A stretch of DNA of 64,000 bases from Micromonospora alfalfae (GCF_022230925.1 NZ_JAKKFH010000027.1:101000-164999); one strand, 5' to 3'. Counted from the stretch's first letter, positions 41,301 to 49,977 are shown. Numbers and translations: made by a program. The notes: generated by a model not told the origin, from the letters alone.

Positions 41301-42668
41301 TCAGGCCGGGAGCGTCCAGCGCTGGTTGGCGCCGGCGAAGCAGTCCCAGATCTGCAACCGGGTGCCGTCGGCGGAGCTGTTGTCGCTGGCGTCGAGGCAC
41401 TTGTTCGACTGCGGGTTGCGCAGCGTGCCGTTGGACTGCGCCTGCCAGACCTGCGCGCCGCTGCCGTTGCAGTCCCAGAGTTGGACCTTCGCCCCGTTGG
41501 CGGTGGAGCCACTGGTGATGTCGGCGCACTTGCCGAGGGCCCGCAGCGTGCTGTCGCTGGCCACGGTCCAGGTCTGCGCGTTGGTGCCGTTGCAGCCCCA
41601 GAGCTGGATGGCGGCGCCGTTGGCGCTGCTCGCCGAGGCCACGTCGACGCACTTGCCGGCGATGCCCGTGATCCGGCCGGTGCGGCCGGTCGGCGGCGGG
41701 GTGGTGCCGCCCATGATGGTGTCGTACATGGCGCTGAGCAGTGAGGTCGAGCCGCTGGTGTCCTGCGACAGCTCCCAGTTCATCACGCCGCCGGCGTTGG
41801 CCAGCGCCCACTGCGTCTTACGCTTGACTGTCGGGATGCCGTTCCAGCACTGCTGGCTGCCGCCGATGGTGGCGCAGTCCCGGTTGGCGTTCGCCGGGTC
41901 GAGTCCGACCAGGTACGAGTAGTTGTAGTAGACGGGGCGGCTGTAGAACGGGATGCCGAGGACGGCCTTGCTGGCCGGCAGGCCGCGGGCCTTCCACAGG
42001 TTGATGCTGTTGATCGACCAGTCGTAGTTGGCGTGCGGGCTGCCGCCGTCGTAGGCCATGATGTTGAGCCAGTCGACCTGGTTGAACACTGCCGGCTGCA
42101 CGCCGTCGACGGAGTAGCCCTCGCTGACCACTGCGGCGGTGAGCAGCTTGCCGCGACTGTGCAGGGCGCTGCTGAGCTGCGTCATGAGCGCCGTGTAGTT
42201 GTTGGCCGAGGCGCCCGGGTCGGGGTACTCCCAGTCCATGTCGACACCGTCGAGGTTGTACTGGTTGACGAAACTGATCAGGTTGTTGACGAAGTTGGTG
42301 CGACTGGTGGCGTTGGCGGCGAGCGTCTCGAAGGCCGAGTCGTTGCCGTCGTTCCAGCCGCCGACGGCGATGGAGACCTTGACGTTGTTGGCGTGCCCCT
42401 GCGACACCAGCGAGGAGAGTCGAGCCCCGTCCACCCCTTGCAGGGTGCCGTTGCTGTTGGGCAGGACGAAGGCGTAGTTGATGTGGGTGAGCTTGTTGTA
42501 CTGGATGGTGTTGATGTTGCCGGCCCAGGAGGGCATGTAGCCGACGCTCTTGAAGTTGTTCGGCAGCACCACGGCCTGCGCGGCGGTGGGAATGACGGTG
42601 AGGGTGGCGCCGGCCGTGGCCAGCGCGAGTAGGCCGGCGGCGAGGGCGCGGCGCAGTGGTGAGGACAT
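41301..42668 (-). CDS. Secreted GH18 chitinase with C-terminal ricin-type lectin domain
   Basis: 455 residues. Sec signal peptide 1-31 (RRALAAGLLALATAGATL, cleavage after AQA). GH18 barrel 35-310: SVGYMPSWAG, VSIAVGGWNDG and the catalytic DxxDxDxE at LDGVDMDWEYP (acid Glu147), then NIMAYDGGSPHANYD. A short PPPTGRTGR linker leads to a ricin B-type beta-trefoil (about 325-455) with three QxW-type repeats (AQTWT, AQVWQA, NQRWT) for binding chitin or other glycans. It degrades chitin outside the cell. ATG 42668 with GGGAAGG upstream. Confidence 0.95.
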   Translation of the reverse strand: MSSPLRRALAAGLLALATAGATLTVIPTAAQAVVLPNNFKSVGYMPSWAGNINTIQYNKLTHINYAFVLPNSNGTLQGVDGARLSSLVSQGHANNVKVSIAVGGWNDGNDSAFETLAANATSRTNFVNNLISFVNQYNLDGVDMDWEYPDPGASANNYTALMTQLSSALHSRGKLLTAAVVSEGYSVDGVQPAVFNQVDWLNIMAYDGGSPHANYDWSINSINLWKARGLPASKAVLGIPFYSRPVYYNYSYLVGLDPANANRDCATIGGSQQCWNGIPTVKRKTQWALANAGGVMNWELSQDTSGSTSLLSAMYDTIMGGTTPPPTGRTGRITGIAGKCVDVASASSANGAAIQLWGCNGTNAQTWTVASDSTLRALGKCADITSGSTANGAKVQLWDCNGSGAQVWQAQSNGTLRNPQSNKCLDASDNSSADGTRLQIWDCFAGANQRWTLPA

Positions 42669-42858
42669 CGGGGGCCTTCCCGTGGGCGGGGGACGACACC
42701 CGCCCGCGCAGGGTTGTCGCGGGCGGGGGGGTGCGGGGACGCAGGGACGGGTGGGCCTCGAGGCAGCCAAATCTTAAAGAGTGTTAACTGTCCGAGTCAA
42801 TCAACGTCGATGGATTTCCGACGATCGGTGTCGATATGGGGTTTGCCCAAACGACCGT

Positions 42859-42864
42859 TAAGCT
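42859..42864 (+). promoter_or_regulatory. -10 box of the M24 peptidase gene, leaderless type
   Basis: TAAGCT 6 bases before GTG 42871; no Shine-Dalgarno sequence. Confidence 0.45.
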
Positions 42865-42870
42865 GACGGG

Positions 42871-43986
42871 GTGGGAATCGACGAGCTGTATCCGCCGGAT
42901 CGGTTGATCGCCGCGCAGCGCGCGACAGCCGCCGCCGGGCTGGACGCCCTCCTGCTCACGCCCGGCTCCGACCTGCGGTATCTGACCGGGTACGACGCCC
43001 ACGCGGGGGAACGGCTGACCTGCCTGGTGCTGCCCGCCGAGGGTGAGCCGACCCTCGTCGTGCCCCGGCTCGAACGCCCGGCCGCGGAGGCGTCCCCGGC
43101 GCCGGCCACCGGAGTACGCATCGTCGACCACGCCGACGGCAGCGACCCGTACCCCCTGGTTGTCGCCGCCCTCGACGGCCCGGTCGCGGCGGTCGGGCTC
43201 GCCGACCGGATGTGGGCCGAGCAGGTCCTCGGCCTGCGCGCGGCGCTCCCCGACGCCGCCCAACGGCTCGCCGGGGAGGTGCTGCGCGAGTTGCGGATCC
43301 GCAAGTCCCCGGCGGAGGTCGCGGCGCTCACCGAGGCCGGCGCGGCGATCGACGAGGTACACCTGCGGATGGGCGAGTGGCTGCGCCCCGGTCGCACCGA
43401 GGCCGAGGTCGCCACCGACATCGCCGCGGCGATCCGCGCCGCCGGGCACGTCACCGTCGACTTCGTCATCGTGGCGGCCGGGCCCAACGGAGCCAGCCCG
43501 CACCACGGCACCTCCGACCGGCCGATCGGCGTCGGTGAGCCGGTGGTGGTCGACATCGGCGGCACGATGGCGTCGGGCTACCGCTCGGACTGCACCCGCA
43601 CCTACCTGGCGGGCGGGTCGGCGCCGGCCGACTTCCTGGACTACTACGCGGTGCTGCGCGACGCGCAACGCGCCGCCGTCGAGGCGGTGCGGCCAGGGAT
43701 CACCGCCGCGGCGGCCGACGCCGCGGCCCGAGCGCCGATCGCCGCCGCGGGCTACGGTCCCGCGTTCCTGCACCGCACCGGCCACGGCATCGGCCTGGAC
43801 GGGCACGAGGAGCCGTACCTGGTGGCCGGCAACGACCGACCCCTTGAGGCCGGCATGGCGTTCTCCATCGAACCGGGCATCTACCTGGCGGGCCGGCACG
43901 GCGCCCGCATCGAGGACATCGTCGTCTGCACAACGGACGGCGTGCAACGGCTCAACACCACCCCCACGGAGCTCATCGCGCTATGA
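42871..43986 (+). CDS. M24-family Xaa-Pro aminopeptidase
   Basis: 371 residues, creatinase N-terminal domain plus pita-bread catalytic domain. The five metal ligands are visible: D in VVVDIGGTM, D in SDCTRTY, H in FLHRTGHGIGLDGHEEP, E in FSIEPGIYL and E in RIEDIVVCT. It removes N-terminal residues preceding proline from peptides. Its stop overlaps the acyl-CoA dehydrogenase start (ATGA), an unexpected operon partner for a peptidase and perhaps part of amino-acid breakdown. Confidence 0.92.
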   Translation: MGIDELYPPDRLIAAQRATAAAGLDALLLTPGSDLRYLTGYDAHAGERLTCLVLPAEGEPTLVVPRLERPAAEASPAPATGVRIVDHADGSDPYPLVVAALDGPVAAVGLADRMWAEQVLGLRAALPDAAQRLAGEVLRELRIRKSPAEVAALTEAGAAIDEVHLRMGEWLRPGRTEAEVATDIAAAIRAAGHVTVDFVIVAAGPNGASPHHGTSDRPIGVGEPVVVDIGGTMASGYRSDCTRTYLAGGSAPADFLDYYAVLRDAQRAAVEAVRPGITAAAADAAARAPIAAAGYGPAFLHRTGHGIGLDGHEEPYLVAGNDRPLEAGMAFSIEPGIYLAGRHGARIEDIVVCTTDGVQRLNTTPTELIAL

Positions 43987-45125
43987 CTGTCGACCGGATC
44001 CTCCCCACCGACGAGGCCCACGACCTGCTGGGTCTCGCCACCGAGCTCGCCGACGGCGAGCTCGCGCCGAAGGCCGCGGCCTTCGAGGAACGCGCCGAGT
44101 TCCCCCGCGAGGTGCTGCGCACGCTGGGCCGCGCCGGCCTGCTCGGCCTGCCCTACCCCGAGGAGTACGGCGGCGCGGCGCAGCCGTACGAGGTGTACCT
44201 GCAGGTGCTGGAGATCCTGGCCAGCCGGTGGCTCGCTGTCGCCGAGGCGGTCAGCGTGCACACCCTGTCCTGCTACCCGGTGGCGGCGTTCGGCAGCGAC
44301 GAGCAGCGCAAGCTCCTGCCGGACATGCTCGGTGGCGAGTTGCTGGGCGCGTACTGCCTCTCCGAGCCGCAGGGGGGCTCGGACGCGGCGGCGCTGACCA
44401 CCCGGGCGGATCGCGACGGCGACGCGTACCTGGTCTCCGGCACCAAGGCCTGGATCACCCACGCCCGCACCGCCGACTTCTACAACGTCTTCTGCCGCAC
44501 CGGCGGCCCGGGTCCGAAGGGGATCTCCTGCCTGCTCGCCGACGCAGGCACGGCCGGCATCACCCCGCAGGCGGCCGAGCGGACGATGGGACTGCGCGCC
44601 TCCCCGGTGGCGCAGATCGCCTTCGACGAGGCGCGGGTGCCGGCCGACCGGTTGATCGGCGGCGAGGGGATGGGCTTCACCATCGCGATGTCCGCGCTGG
44701 ACTCCGGCCGGCTGGGCATCGCGGCGTGCGCGGTCGGGCTGGCCCAGGCCGCCCTGGACTACGCGGTCTCCTACGCCAGGGAGCGGCAGCAGTTCGGGCG
44801 CTCCATCATCGACTTCCAGGGGCTGGGGTTCCTCCTCGCCGACGCGGCCACCCAGATCTCCGCCGCCCGCGCGCTGACCCTGGCGGCGGCCCGGCTGCGC
44901 GACGCCGGCCGCCCGTATTCGATCGAGGCGGCCAAGGCGAAGCTCTTCGCCACCGACATGGCGATGCGGGTGACCACCGACGCGGTGCAGGTGCTCGGCG
45001 GCGCGGGTTACGTGGCCGACCACCCGGTGGAGCGGTACATGCGGGAGGCGAAGGTGTTGCAGATCGTGGAGGGCACCAACCAGATCCAGCGGATGGTGAT
45101 CTCCCGGGCCCTGGCCAAGGGCTGA
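43983..45125 (+). CDS. Acyl-CoA dehydrogenase
   Basis: 380 residues, full length. YCLSEPQGGSDAAALTTRA (flavin/substrate contact), GTKAWITHA, MGLRASPVAQIAFDEARVP, SYARERQQFGRSIIDFQGLGFLLADAATQI, VLGGAGYVADHPVERYMREAKVLQIVEGTNQIQRMVISRAL; the catalytic Glu is in QIVEGTNQIQ. FAD enzyme that introduces the 2,3-double bond in a short- or branched-chain acyl-CoA. Translationally coupled to the M24 peptidase; an Lrp regulator follows. The chain specificity is not readable. Confidence 0.93.
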   Translation: MTVDRILPTDEAHDLLGLATELADGELAPKAAAFEERAEFPREVLRTLGRAGLLGLPYPEEYGGAAQPYEVYLQVLEILASRWLAVAEAVSVHTLSCYPVAAFGSDEQRKLLPDMLGGELLGAYCLSEPQGGSDAAALTTRADRDGDAYLVSGTKAWITHARTADFYNVFCRTGGPGPKGISCLLADAGTAGITPQAAERTMGLRASPVAQIAFDEARVPADRLIGGEGMGFTIAMSALDSGRLGIAACAVGLAQAALDYAVSYARERQQFGRSIIDFQGLGFLLADAATQISAARALTLAAARLRDAGRPYSIEAAKAKLFATDMAMRVTTDAVQVLGGAGYVADHPVERYMREAKVLQIVEGTNQIQRMVISRALAKG

Positions 45126-45219
45126 CGACGCTACGTGGTGGTGGGGCTGCGGTGGGTGCGGCACGGCACACCGCGGCCCGCCACTCGGGTACCTCGTCGC
45201 CGAGCGACGGTTTTCCCGG

Positions 45220-45225
45220 TAGGTT
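45220..45225 (+). promoter_or_regulatory. -10 box of the Lrp gene, leaderless type
   Basis: TAGGTT 7 bases before GTG 45233; no Shine-Dalgarno sequence. Confidence 0.45.
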
Positions 45226-45232
45226 GCACGCC

Positions 45233-45739
45233 GTGGAGGAGATCGACCGCGCTATCGTCGCCGCGCTGACCGCCGACGGCCGTCTGTCGTACACCGATCT
45301 GGCCGAGCGGGTGGGGCTGTCGGTGTCCGCCGTGCACCAGCGGGTCCGTCGGCTGGAGCAGCGCGGGGTGATCAAGGGGTACGCCGCCCGGGTGTCGTTC
45401 GAGGCGCTGGAGTTGCCGCTGACCGCGTTCGTGGCGATCCGGCCGTTCGATCCGTCGCAGCCGGACGACGCCCCGGAGCGGCTGGCCCACCTGCCGGAGA
45501 TCGACTCCTGCTATTCGGTGGCGGGGGAGGACTTCTACCTGCTGCTGGTGCGGGTGGCCAGCCCCACCGACCTGGAGCGGGTGCTCCAGGAGATCCGCAC
45601 CTCGGCGAACGTCACGACCCGGACGACAGTGGTGTTGTCCACGCCGTACGAGAACCGGCCGCCGAAGATCAGCTCTGCGGCACCGGGTCGGTCGCGGTCC
45701 CGGGCGCCGGAGGAGCCGGCTGGTTCCACCGCAGGATGA
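45233..45739 (+). CDS. Lrp/AsnC-family transcriptional regulator
   Basis: 168 residues. Helix-turn-helix EEIDRAIVAALTADGRLSYTDLAERVGLSVSAVHQRVRRLEQRGVIKGYAARV, then a RAM ligand domain (IDSCYSVAGEDFYLLLVRVASPTDLERVLQEIR). A 25-residue charged tail (GRSRSRAPEEPAG) is extra compared with typical 150-residue members and is the part that overlaps the convergent phosphatase gene. Probably senses an amino acid and may control the peptidase/dehydrogenase pair upstream. Confidence 0.9.
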   Translation: MEEIDRAIVAALTADGRLSYTDLAERVGLSVSAVHQRVRRLEQRGVIKGYAARVSFEALELPLTAFVAIRPFDPSQPDDAPERLAHLPEIDSCYSVAGEDFYLLLVRVASPTDLERVLQEIRTSANVTTRTTVVLSTPYENRPPKISSAAPGRSRSRAPEEPAGSTAG

Positions 45740-46280
45740 CCTGCCGGCCGTGTTCGTGACCGAGCGCGCTGACCGTGGCGGTCTCCAGCCGTAACCGCCC
45801 ACCGGCGGACGGGGGCAGGCCGATCCAGCGGGCACCGAGCACCCGCAGGCTGTGCGCGTGCCCGACCAGGGCTACTGTGCCACGGTCGAGCAGCGGGGTG
45901 ACGCGGGCCAGCACCCGGTCGAGCCGTTCGCCCACCTGCGCGGGGGACTCCCCGCCGGGGCAGCCGTCGGTCCAGATGTTCCAGTGCGGGTCGTCGTCGT
46001 GGATGTCGACTGTGGTGCGGCCCTCGTACTCGCCGTAGTTCCACTCGCTGAGGTCCTCGTCGACGGCGTCGACGGTGAGCCCGGCCAGTTGCGCGGTGCG
46101 CAGCGCCCGGGAGCGGGGGCTGGTCAGCACTGTGACGAAGCGCCGGCCGGCCAGGAACGCGGCCAGGGTGCGGGCCTGTCGCTCGCCGTCGGGGGTCAGC
46201 TCCAGGTCGGTGTACGAGGTGTGCCGCAGGCTGGCGCTCCAGGTGGTCTCGCCGTGCCGGATCAGCAGGAGCTCTCCCAT
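45669..46280 (-). CDS. Histidine phosphatase / phosphoglycerate-mutase-like protein
   Basis: 203 residues. LLLIRHGETTWSASLRHTSYTDLELTPDGERQA contains the RHG catalytic histidine; LTSPRSRALRTAQLAG, LSEWNYGEYEG and VALVGHAHSLRVLGARWIG complete the site. Likely a broad phosphatase (for example on phosphosugars or phospholipid heads). ATG 46280 fits the start of similarity. Its 3' end overlaps the convergent Lrp gene by 71 bases. Confidence 0.9.
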   Translation of the reverse strand: MGELLLIRHGETTWSASLRHTSYTDLELTPDGERQARTLAAFLAGRRFVTVLTSPRSRALRTAQLAGLTVDAVDEDLSEWNYGEYEGRTTVDIHDDDPHWNIWTDGCPGGESPAQVGERLDRVLARVTPLLDRGTVALVGHAHSLRVLGARWIGLPPSAGGRLRLETATVSALGHEHGRQVILRWNQPAPPAPGTATDPVPQS

Positions 46281-46340
46281 GCGGTCAGTTAACCATCGTG
46301 GGGCGGTGCCGACAGGCGACCCTCCCACTACCTATCTTCC

Positions 46341-46346
46341 TAGGAT
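46341..46346 (+). promoter_or_regulatory. Probable -10 box of the csbD-like gene
   Basis: TAGGAT within CTTCCTAGGATGC; the ATG is 91 bases further on, so this gene would have a true leader. The 11-base motif including CCTAGGATGC also occurs at 33922-33931. Confidence 0.35.
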
Positions 46347-46437
46347 GCTCTAGCGGGTGTGCCGACCGGCACCGCCGGTTTCGGCACCCGCAGACCGGGC
46401 AAGCGAGCCGGGACAACCGCCAGACCGAGGAGGCGCG

Positions 46438-46632
46438 ATGAGCTTCACCGAGAAGGCAAAGAACAAGGCTGAGCAACTGGCCGGCGCCGCGAGAGAGCGC
46501 GTCGGCGACATGACCGACAACGAGCGGATGCGTGGCGAGGGCGCCAGCCAGCAGAGCGACGCGCGCGCCAAGCAGGCCGGTCAGAACGTCAAGGACGCTG
46601 GTCGCAACGTGAAGGACTCCTTCACGAAGTGA
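46438..46632 (+). CDS. CsbD-family stress protein
   Basis: 64 residues, highly charged and helical: SFTEKAKNKAEQLAGAARERVGDMTDNERMRGEGASQQSDARAKQ. CsbD proteins are general-stress proteins of unknown mechanism. ATG 46438 follows GAGGAGGCGCG. A separate transcript bounded by a perfect hairpin after the stop. Confidence 0.85.
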   Translation: MSFTEKAKNKAEQLAGAARERVGDMTDNERMRGEGASQQSDARAKQAGQNVKDAGRNVKDSFTK

Positions 46633-46648
46633 CCCGAGCGGTCCACGG

Positions 46649-46678
46649 GGTCCCCGGGCGCGCCGTCGCCCGGGGACC
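46649..46678 (+). terminator. Terminator of the csbD-like gene
   Basis: Perfect 12-bp stem (46649-46660 with 46667-46678), 6-base loop, 17 bases after the stop. Confidence 0.75.
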
Positions 46679-46802
46679 GTCGTGCTGCGACCCCGGGCCC
46701 AGGGCCTTCCTGTCGCGATCTTGCGGGTTTGGCGCGGCCTCTGGGGCTTCCATGACCGGAGGCAGGGTCGGCACGGGGCAATGAGGGTGGCTCGCGTTTG
46801 GG

Positions 46803-47756
46803 ATGATCGGCGGCGTGAATCTCGCTCGGCTCCGTCCCCTGTGGTGTGGCGTAATCGCGGCGGTGGCCGTTGTCGGCGGTGCCGCGTGTACGGCGTCTCG
46901 GGTGCCACCGCCGGACCGGCCGGTCTTCGTCGGGTCGTCGGCCTCGTCGACCCCGGCCGGTGTGCCGTCGGGCGACGCCTCGTCGGAGGTGCCGTCGACG
47001 GGCGTCTCTCCGGCGGTGCCGCCGAGCACCGTCTCGTCGCCGCCGGTGGTTGCGACGGTGCCGGGCGCGACGCCGATCGGGGCCAGGGCGCCGGTGGTGG
47101 ATCACGGCCCGCGTACCGGGGCCACTGTCGCGCTGACCTTCGACGCGGACATGACCGACGGGATGTTGGCCAGCCTGCGGGCCGGCCGGGTGAAGTCGTA
47201 CGCGAACCTGCGCATCCTCGACCTGCTGGAGCGGGAGCAGGTGCCGGCGACGTTCTTCCTGACCGGCAAGTGGGTCAAGCGGTATCCGGACGTGACCCGG
47301 CGGATCGCCGGCAATCCGCGCTTCGAGTTGGCCAACCACACCTACGGGCACGCGGCGTTCACCGCCGACTGTTACGACCTGCCCCGGCTGCCGGTCGACG
47401 AGCTGGCCGGCGATGTGGCGAAGACGTTCGAGGTGATCGCGCCGTACGGGGGTCGGCAGACCCGGTACTTCCGGTTTCCCGGGTTGTGCCATGACGCGGC
47501 GGCGTTGGACGCGTTGGCGCCGTTGGGCGTGACCGTGGTCGACGGGGACGTGGTCAGCGGCGATCCGTTCGCGACGGCGTGGAAGCCGTTGGTGCGGGCG
47601 GTGTTGGACCACGTTCGCCCCGGGTCGGTGGTGATCATGCATGTGACCGAGGCGAACGCAGCGATGACGGATGAGGCGTTGCCACACATCCTGGCCGGGT
47701 TGCGGGAGCGAGGGCTGGTGCCCGCGCCGTTGTCCGAGGTGCTGGCCGAGGGCTGA
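46803..47756 (+). CDS. Lipoprotein polysaccharide deacetylase (NodB fold)
   Basis: 317 residues. Hydrophobic N-terminus with lipobox GGAAC (Cys29), then a Ser/Thr/Pro/Val linker to about 105. The NodB domain has VALTFDADMTDG (metal/base Asp114, Asp116), FELANHTYGHAAF (H179-x3-H183), RYFRFPGLCHDAAALDAL and VVIMHVTEAN. It would remove acetyl groups from a cell-surface or external polysaccharide. ATG 46803 is used; GTG 46815 is an alternative start that would still leave a signal peptide. Confidence 0.88.
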   Translation: MIGGVNLARLRPLWCGVIAAVAVVGGAACTASRVPPPDRPVFVGSSASSTPAGVPSGDASSEVPSTGVSPAVPPSTVSSPPVVATVPGATPIGARAPVVDHGPRTGATVALTFDADMTDGMLASLRAGRVKSYANLRILDLLEREQVPATFFLTGKWVKRYPDVTRRIAGNPRFELANHTYGHAAFTADCYDLPRLPVDELAGDVAKTFEVIAPYGGRQTRYFRFPGLCHDAAALDALAPLGVTVVDGDVVSGDPFATAWKPLVRAVLDHVRPGSVVIMHVTEANAAMTDEALPHILAGLRERGLVPAPLSEVLAEG

Positions 47757-47759
47757 GGC

Positions 47760-48704
47760 TCAGCCCTGCTGCACGTCGTCGACGGTCAGGACGATCTTTC
47801 CGCGGCGGGATCCGTGCTCGGCCGTCTGGTGCGCGTCGGCCGCCTTCTCAAGCGGGAAGGTGGCTTCGATGGGCACCCTGAACCGGCCCTCAGTGAACAG
47901 TTCGGCTGCGGCGGGCAGGCCGTGGCGGCCGTCGGGTTCGCCGGCCAGTTGCCCCATGGACAGTCGGACGCCGTGGGTGGGGGCGGTGAAGTCGGCCAGG
48001 GTGAGCACCGCTGTCGGGTCGCCGGTGAGGTGGAGCAGTTCGGGCAGGGACCCGGCGCCGGCGATGTCGAGGGCGCGGTCGATCCGGGTCACGCCGAGGG
48101 CGTCGAGGCGGCCTGTGAGGTCGGGGCCGTAGGTGACCGGTGTCGTCCCGAGTTGGCGGAGGAAGTCGTGGTTGTCGGCGCGGGCGGTGCCGATGACGTG
48201 AACGCCGCGAGCGGTGGCGAGTTGGACGGCGGTGCTGCCGACGCCACCGGCGGCGCCGTCGACGAGGAGCGTCATGCCGGGCCGTAGGTCCAGCAGGTCG
48301 AGGGCCCGGGTGGCGGTCTCGATGCTGGTGCCTGCCGCGCCCGCCTGGGCCCACGGCATGGTGCTGGGCTTGTGCGCCCAGAGCTGTAGTACAGCGAACT
48401 GTGCGCTCGCGCCGCCGAGTCTGGCCAGCTCGACGAGGCCGAAGACATGGTCGCCGAGGGTGACCCCGTCGACGTCGTCGCCGATCTCGTCGACGATGCC
48501 GGCCGCGTCGACGCCGGGGATGTGTGGCAGCGACAGTTGGGCGCTCATCGGGGTGCGGCCGGAGCGGAGGCCGACGTCGACGGGGGAGACGCCGGCGGCC
48601 TGGACGCGGATGCGGATCTGGCCGGCCCGGGGCCGTGGCGCGTGAGTGGTCTCGAGGTGCAGTACCTCGGGGCCGCCGAACCGGTCGTACTGCACGGCGA
48701 ACAT
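47760..48704 (-). CDS. Zinc-independent MDR quinone oxidoreductase
   Basis: 314 residues, medium-chain dehydrogenase of the NADPH:quinone reductase group. FAVQYDRFGGPEVLHL, AAGVSPVDVGLRSG, LPHIPGVDAAGIVDEIG and the Rossmann motif LVDGAAGGVGSTAVQLATARGVHVIGTA; the zinc-binding cysteines are absent. ATG 48704 follows GAGGAG. Divergent from a TetR gene with a 104-bp gap, hence probably repressed by it. Its stop lies 3 bases from the convergent deacetylase stop. Confidence 0.9.
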   Translation of the reverse strand: MFAVQYDRFGGPEVLHLETTHAPRPRAGQIRIRVQAAGVSPVDVGLRSGRTPMSAQLSLPHIPGVDAAGIVDEIGDDVDGVTLGDHVFGLVELARLGGASAQFAVLQLWAHKPSTMPWAQAGAAGTSIETATRALDLLDLRPGMTLLVDGAAGGVGSTAVQLATARGVHVIGTARADNHDFLRQLGTTPVTYGPDLTGRLDALGVTRIDRALDIAGAGSLPELLHLTGDPTAVLTLADFTAPTHGVRLSMGQLAGEPDGRHGLPAAAELFTEGRFRVPIEATFPLEKAADAHQTAEHGSRRGKIVLTVDDVQQG

Positions 48705-48808
48705 CTGGGGCTCCTCTGCCTGGGAAGACGGGGTGATGGTCGTACCGTAGGCCGGAAACGGAGCAGGCGTTCCGCTGTGGGGTCAAGTGAGAGGAAGGCC
48801 GGTCGGAG

Positions 48809-49366
48809 ATGTCTCAGATGCAGCGTGCCGATGCCCGGCTCAACCGTGATCGGGTGGTGGCGGCGGCACGGGAGGCGTTCGCGTCGGCGGGGCTTGAGGT
48901 GCCCATGCGGGAGGTGGCGCGACGGGCGGGGGTGGGCGTGGCGACCCTGTACCGGCATTTTCCGACGCGTACGGAGTTGGTGGCGACGGTCCTGGCCGAG
49001 CGGGTGGACGACTGCGGTGTGCAGGTGCGCCGCGCGCTCGACGACCCGGACCCGTGGCGGGCGTTGTCCGGCGTGGTGCGCGAGTTCGCCGAGCGGCAGA
49101 TCCATGATCGGGCGCTCAACGAGGCGTTGTTGGGGCCAGGTGAGGTGAGTGCGGCGTTTCAGCGGGAGCGGCGGGAGCACGCGCAGGCGTTGAACGTGCT
49201 GGTGGTGCGGGCCCGGGCGGCGGGTGTGCTGCGCGACGGCGTCGGCGCGGACGACGTGCGGGCCGGCCTGTTGGCCATCGCGTCGCTTCGGCGGTTGCCG
49301 GCAGCGACGAACGCCCGGGTGATCGGTAGGGTCGCCGATCTGGTGCTCGCCGGTATCCGCGCCTGA
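48809..49366 (+). CDS. TetR-family transcriptional regulator
   Basis: 185 residues. RVVAAAREAFASAGLEVPMREVARRAGVGVATLYRHFPTRTELVATVLAERV is a full TetR helix-turn-helix. The ligand domain is generic. Divergent from the quinone oxidoreductase, its likely target. Confidence 0.92.
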   Translation: MSQMQRADARLNRDRVVAAAREAFASAGLEVPMREVARRAGVGVATLYRHFPTRTELVATVLAERVDDCGVQVRRALDDPDPWRALSGVVREFAERQIHDRALNEALLGPGEVSAAFQRERREHAQALNVLVVRARAAGVLRDGVGADDVRAGLLAIASLRRLPAATNARVIGRVADLVLAGIRA

Positions 49367-49413
49367 CCGGTGTGGGCTGTCACGGTTGTGGTCGCACCGG
49401 ACATGGACTGGAT

Positions 49414-49977
49414 GTGAGCTCAGGGACAGAGCAGGGCGAGGGCCGCTTCCGGCGGGTCTACGCCGAGGAATTCGAGTCGTTGTTGGCGTACGCGTTGCGT
49501 CGGGTCGCGCATCCGGAGGATGCGGCCGACGTCGTCGCGGAGACCTTCCTGGTGGCGTGGCGTCGCCGGCAGGACATTCCGGACGGCGGTGAGGCTCGGC
49601 TGTGGCTGTACGGGGTGGCCCGGCGGGTGTTGGCCAACCAGCACCGTGGTGGTGTTCGGCGGCAGCGCCTCGGTGAGCGGTTGCGCCAGCAGCTCGTCGT
49701 TTCGGTGGCCGATCCGGGGAGTGAGGTGCCGGAGCGGCTTGCCGTTCGGGCGGCGTTGGCGGGCCTGGCGGAGGTGGACCGGGAGGTGCTGATGCTGACC
49801 GTGTGGGAGGGTCTGCGGCCGCATGAGGTGGCTGCGGTGCTGGGGGTGGGTTACGCCGTGGTTCGGTCCCGGTTGTCGCGGGCGCGGGCGAGGTTGCGGG
49901 GGTTGGTCGGTGACGACCCGGGGCCTCCCGGACATGTGCTGGATGTGTTGACCGCGCCTACCCGTACGGAGGACTGA
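49414..49977 (+). CDS. ECF-type sigma factor (sigma-70 family)
   Basis: 187 residues. Region 2: FESLLAYALRRVAHPEDAADVVAETFLVAWRR; region 4: LAGLAEVDREVLMLTVWEGLRPHEVAAVLGVGYAVVRSRLSRARARLRGL. GTG 49414 is chosen as the closest start to region 2; GTG 49372 would add 14 residues with two cysteines. Its TGA shares a base with the next start (TGATG), so it is coupled to the membrane protein that may control it. Confidence 0.85.
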   Translation: MSSGTEQGEGRFRRVYAEEFESLLAYALRRVAHPEDAADVVAETFLVAWRRRQDIPDGGEARLWLYGVARRVLANQHRGGVRRQRLGERLRQQLVVSVADPGSEVPERLAVRAALAGLAEVDREVLMLTVWEGLRPHEVAAVLGVGYAVVRSRLSRARARLRGLVGDDPGPPGHVLDVLTAPTRTED

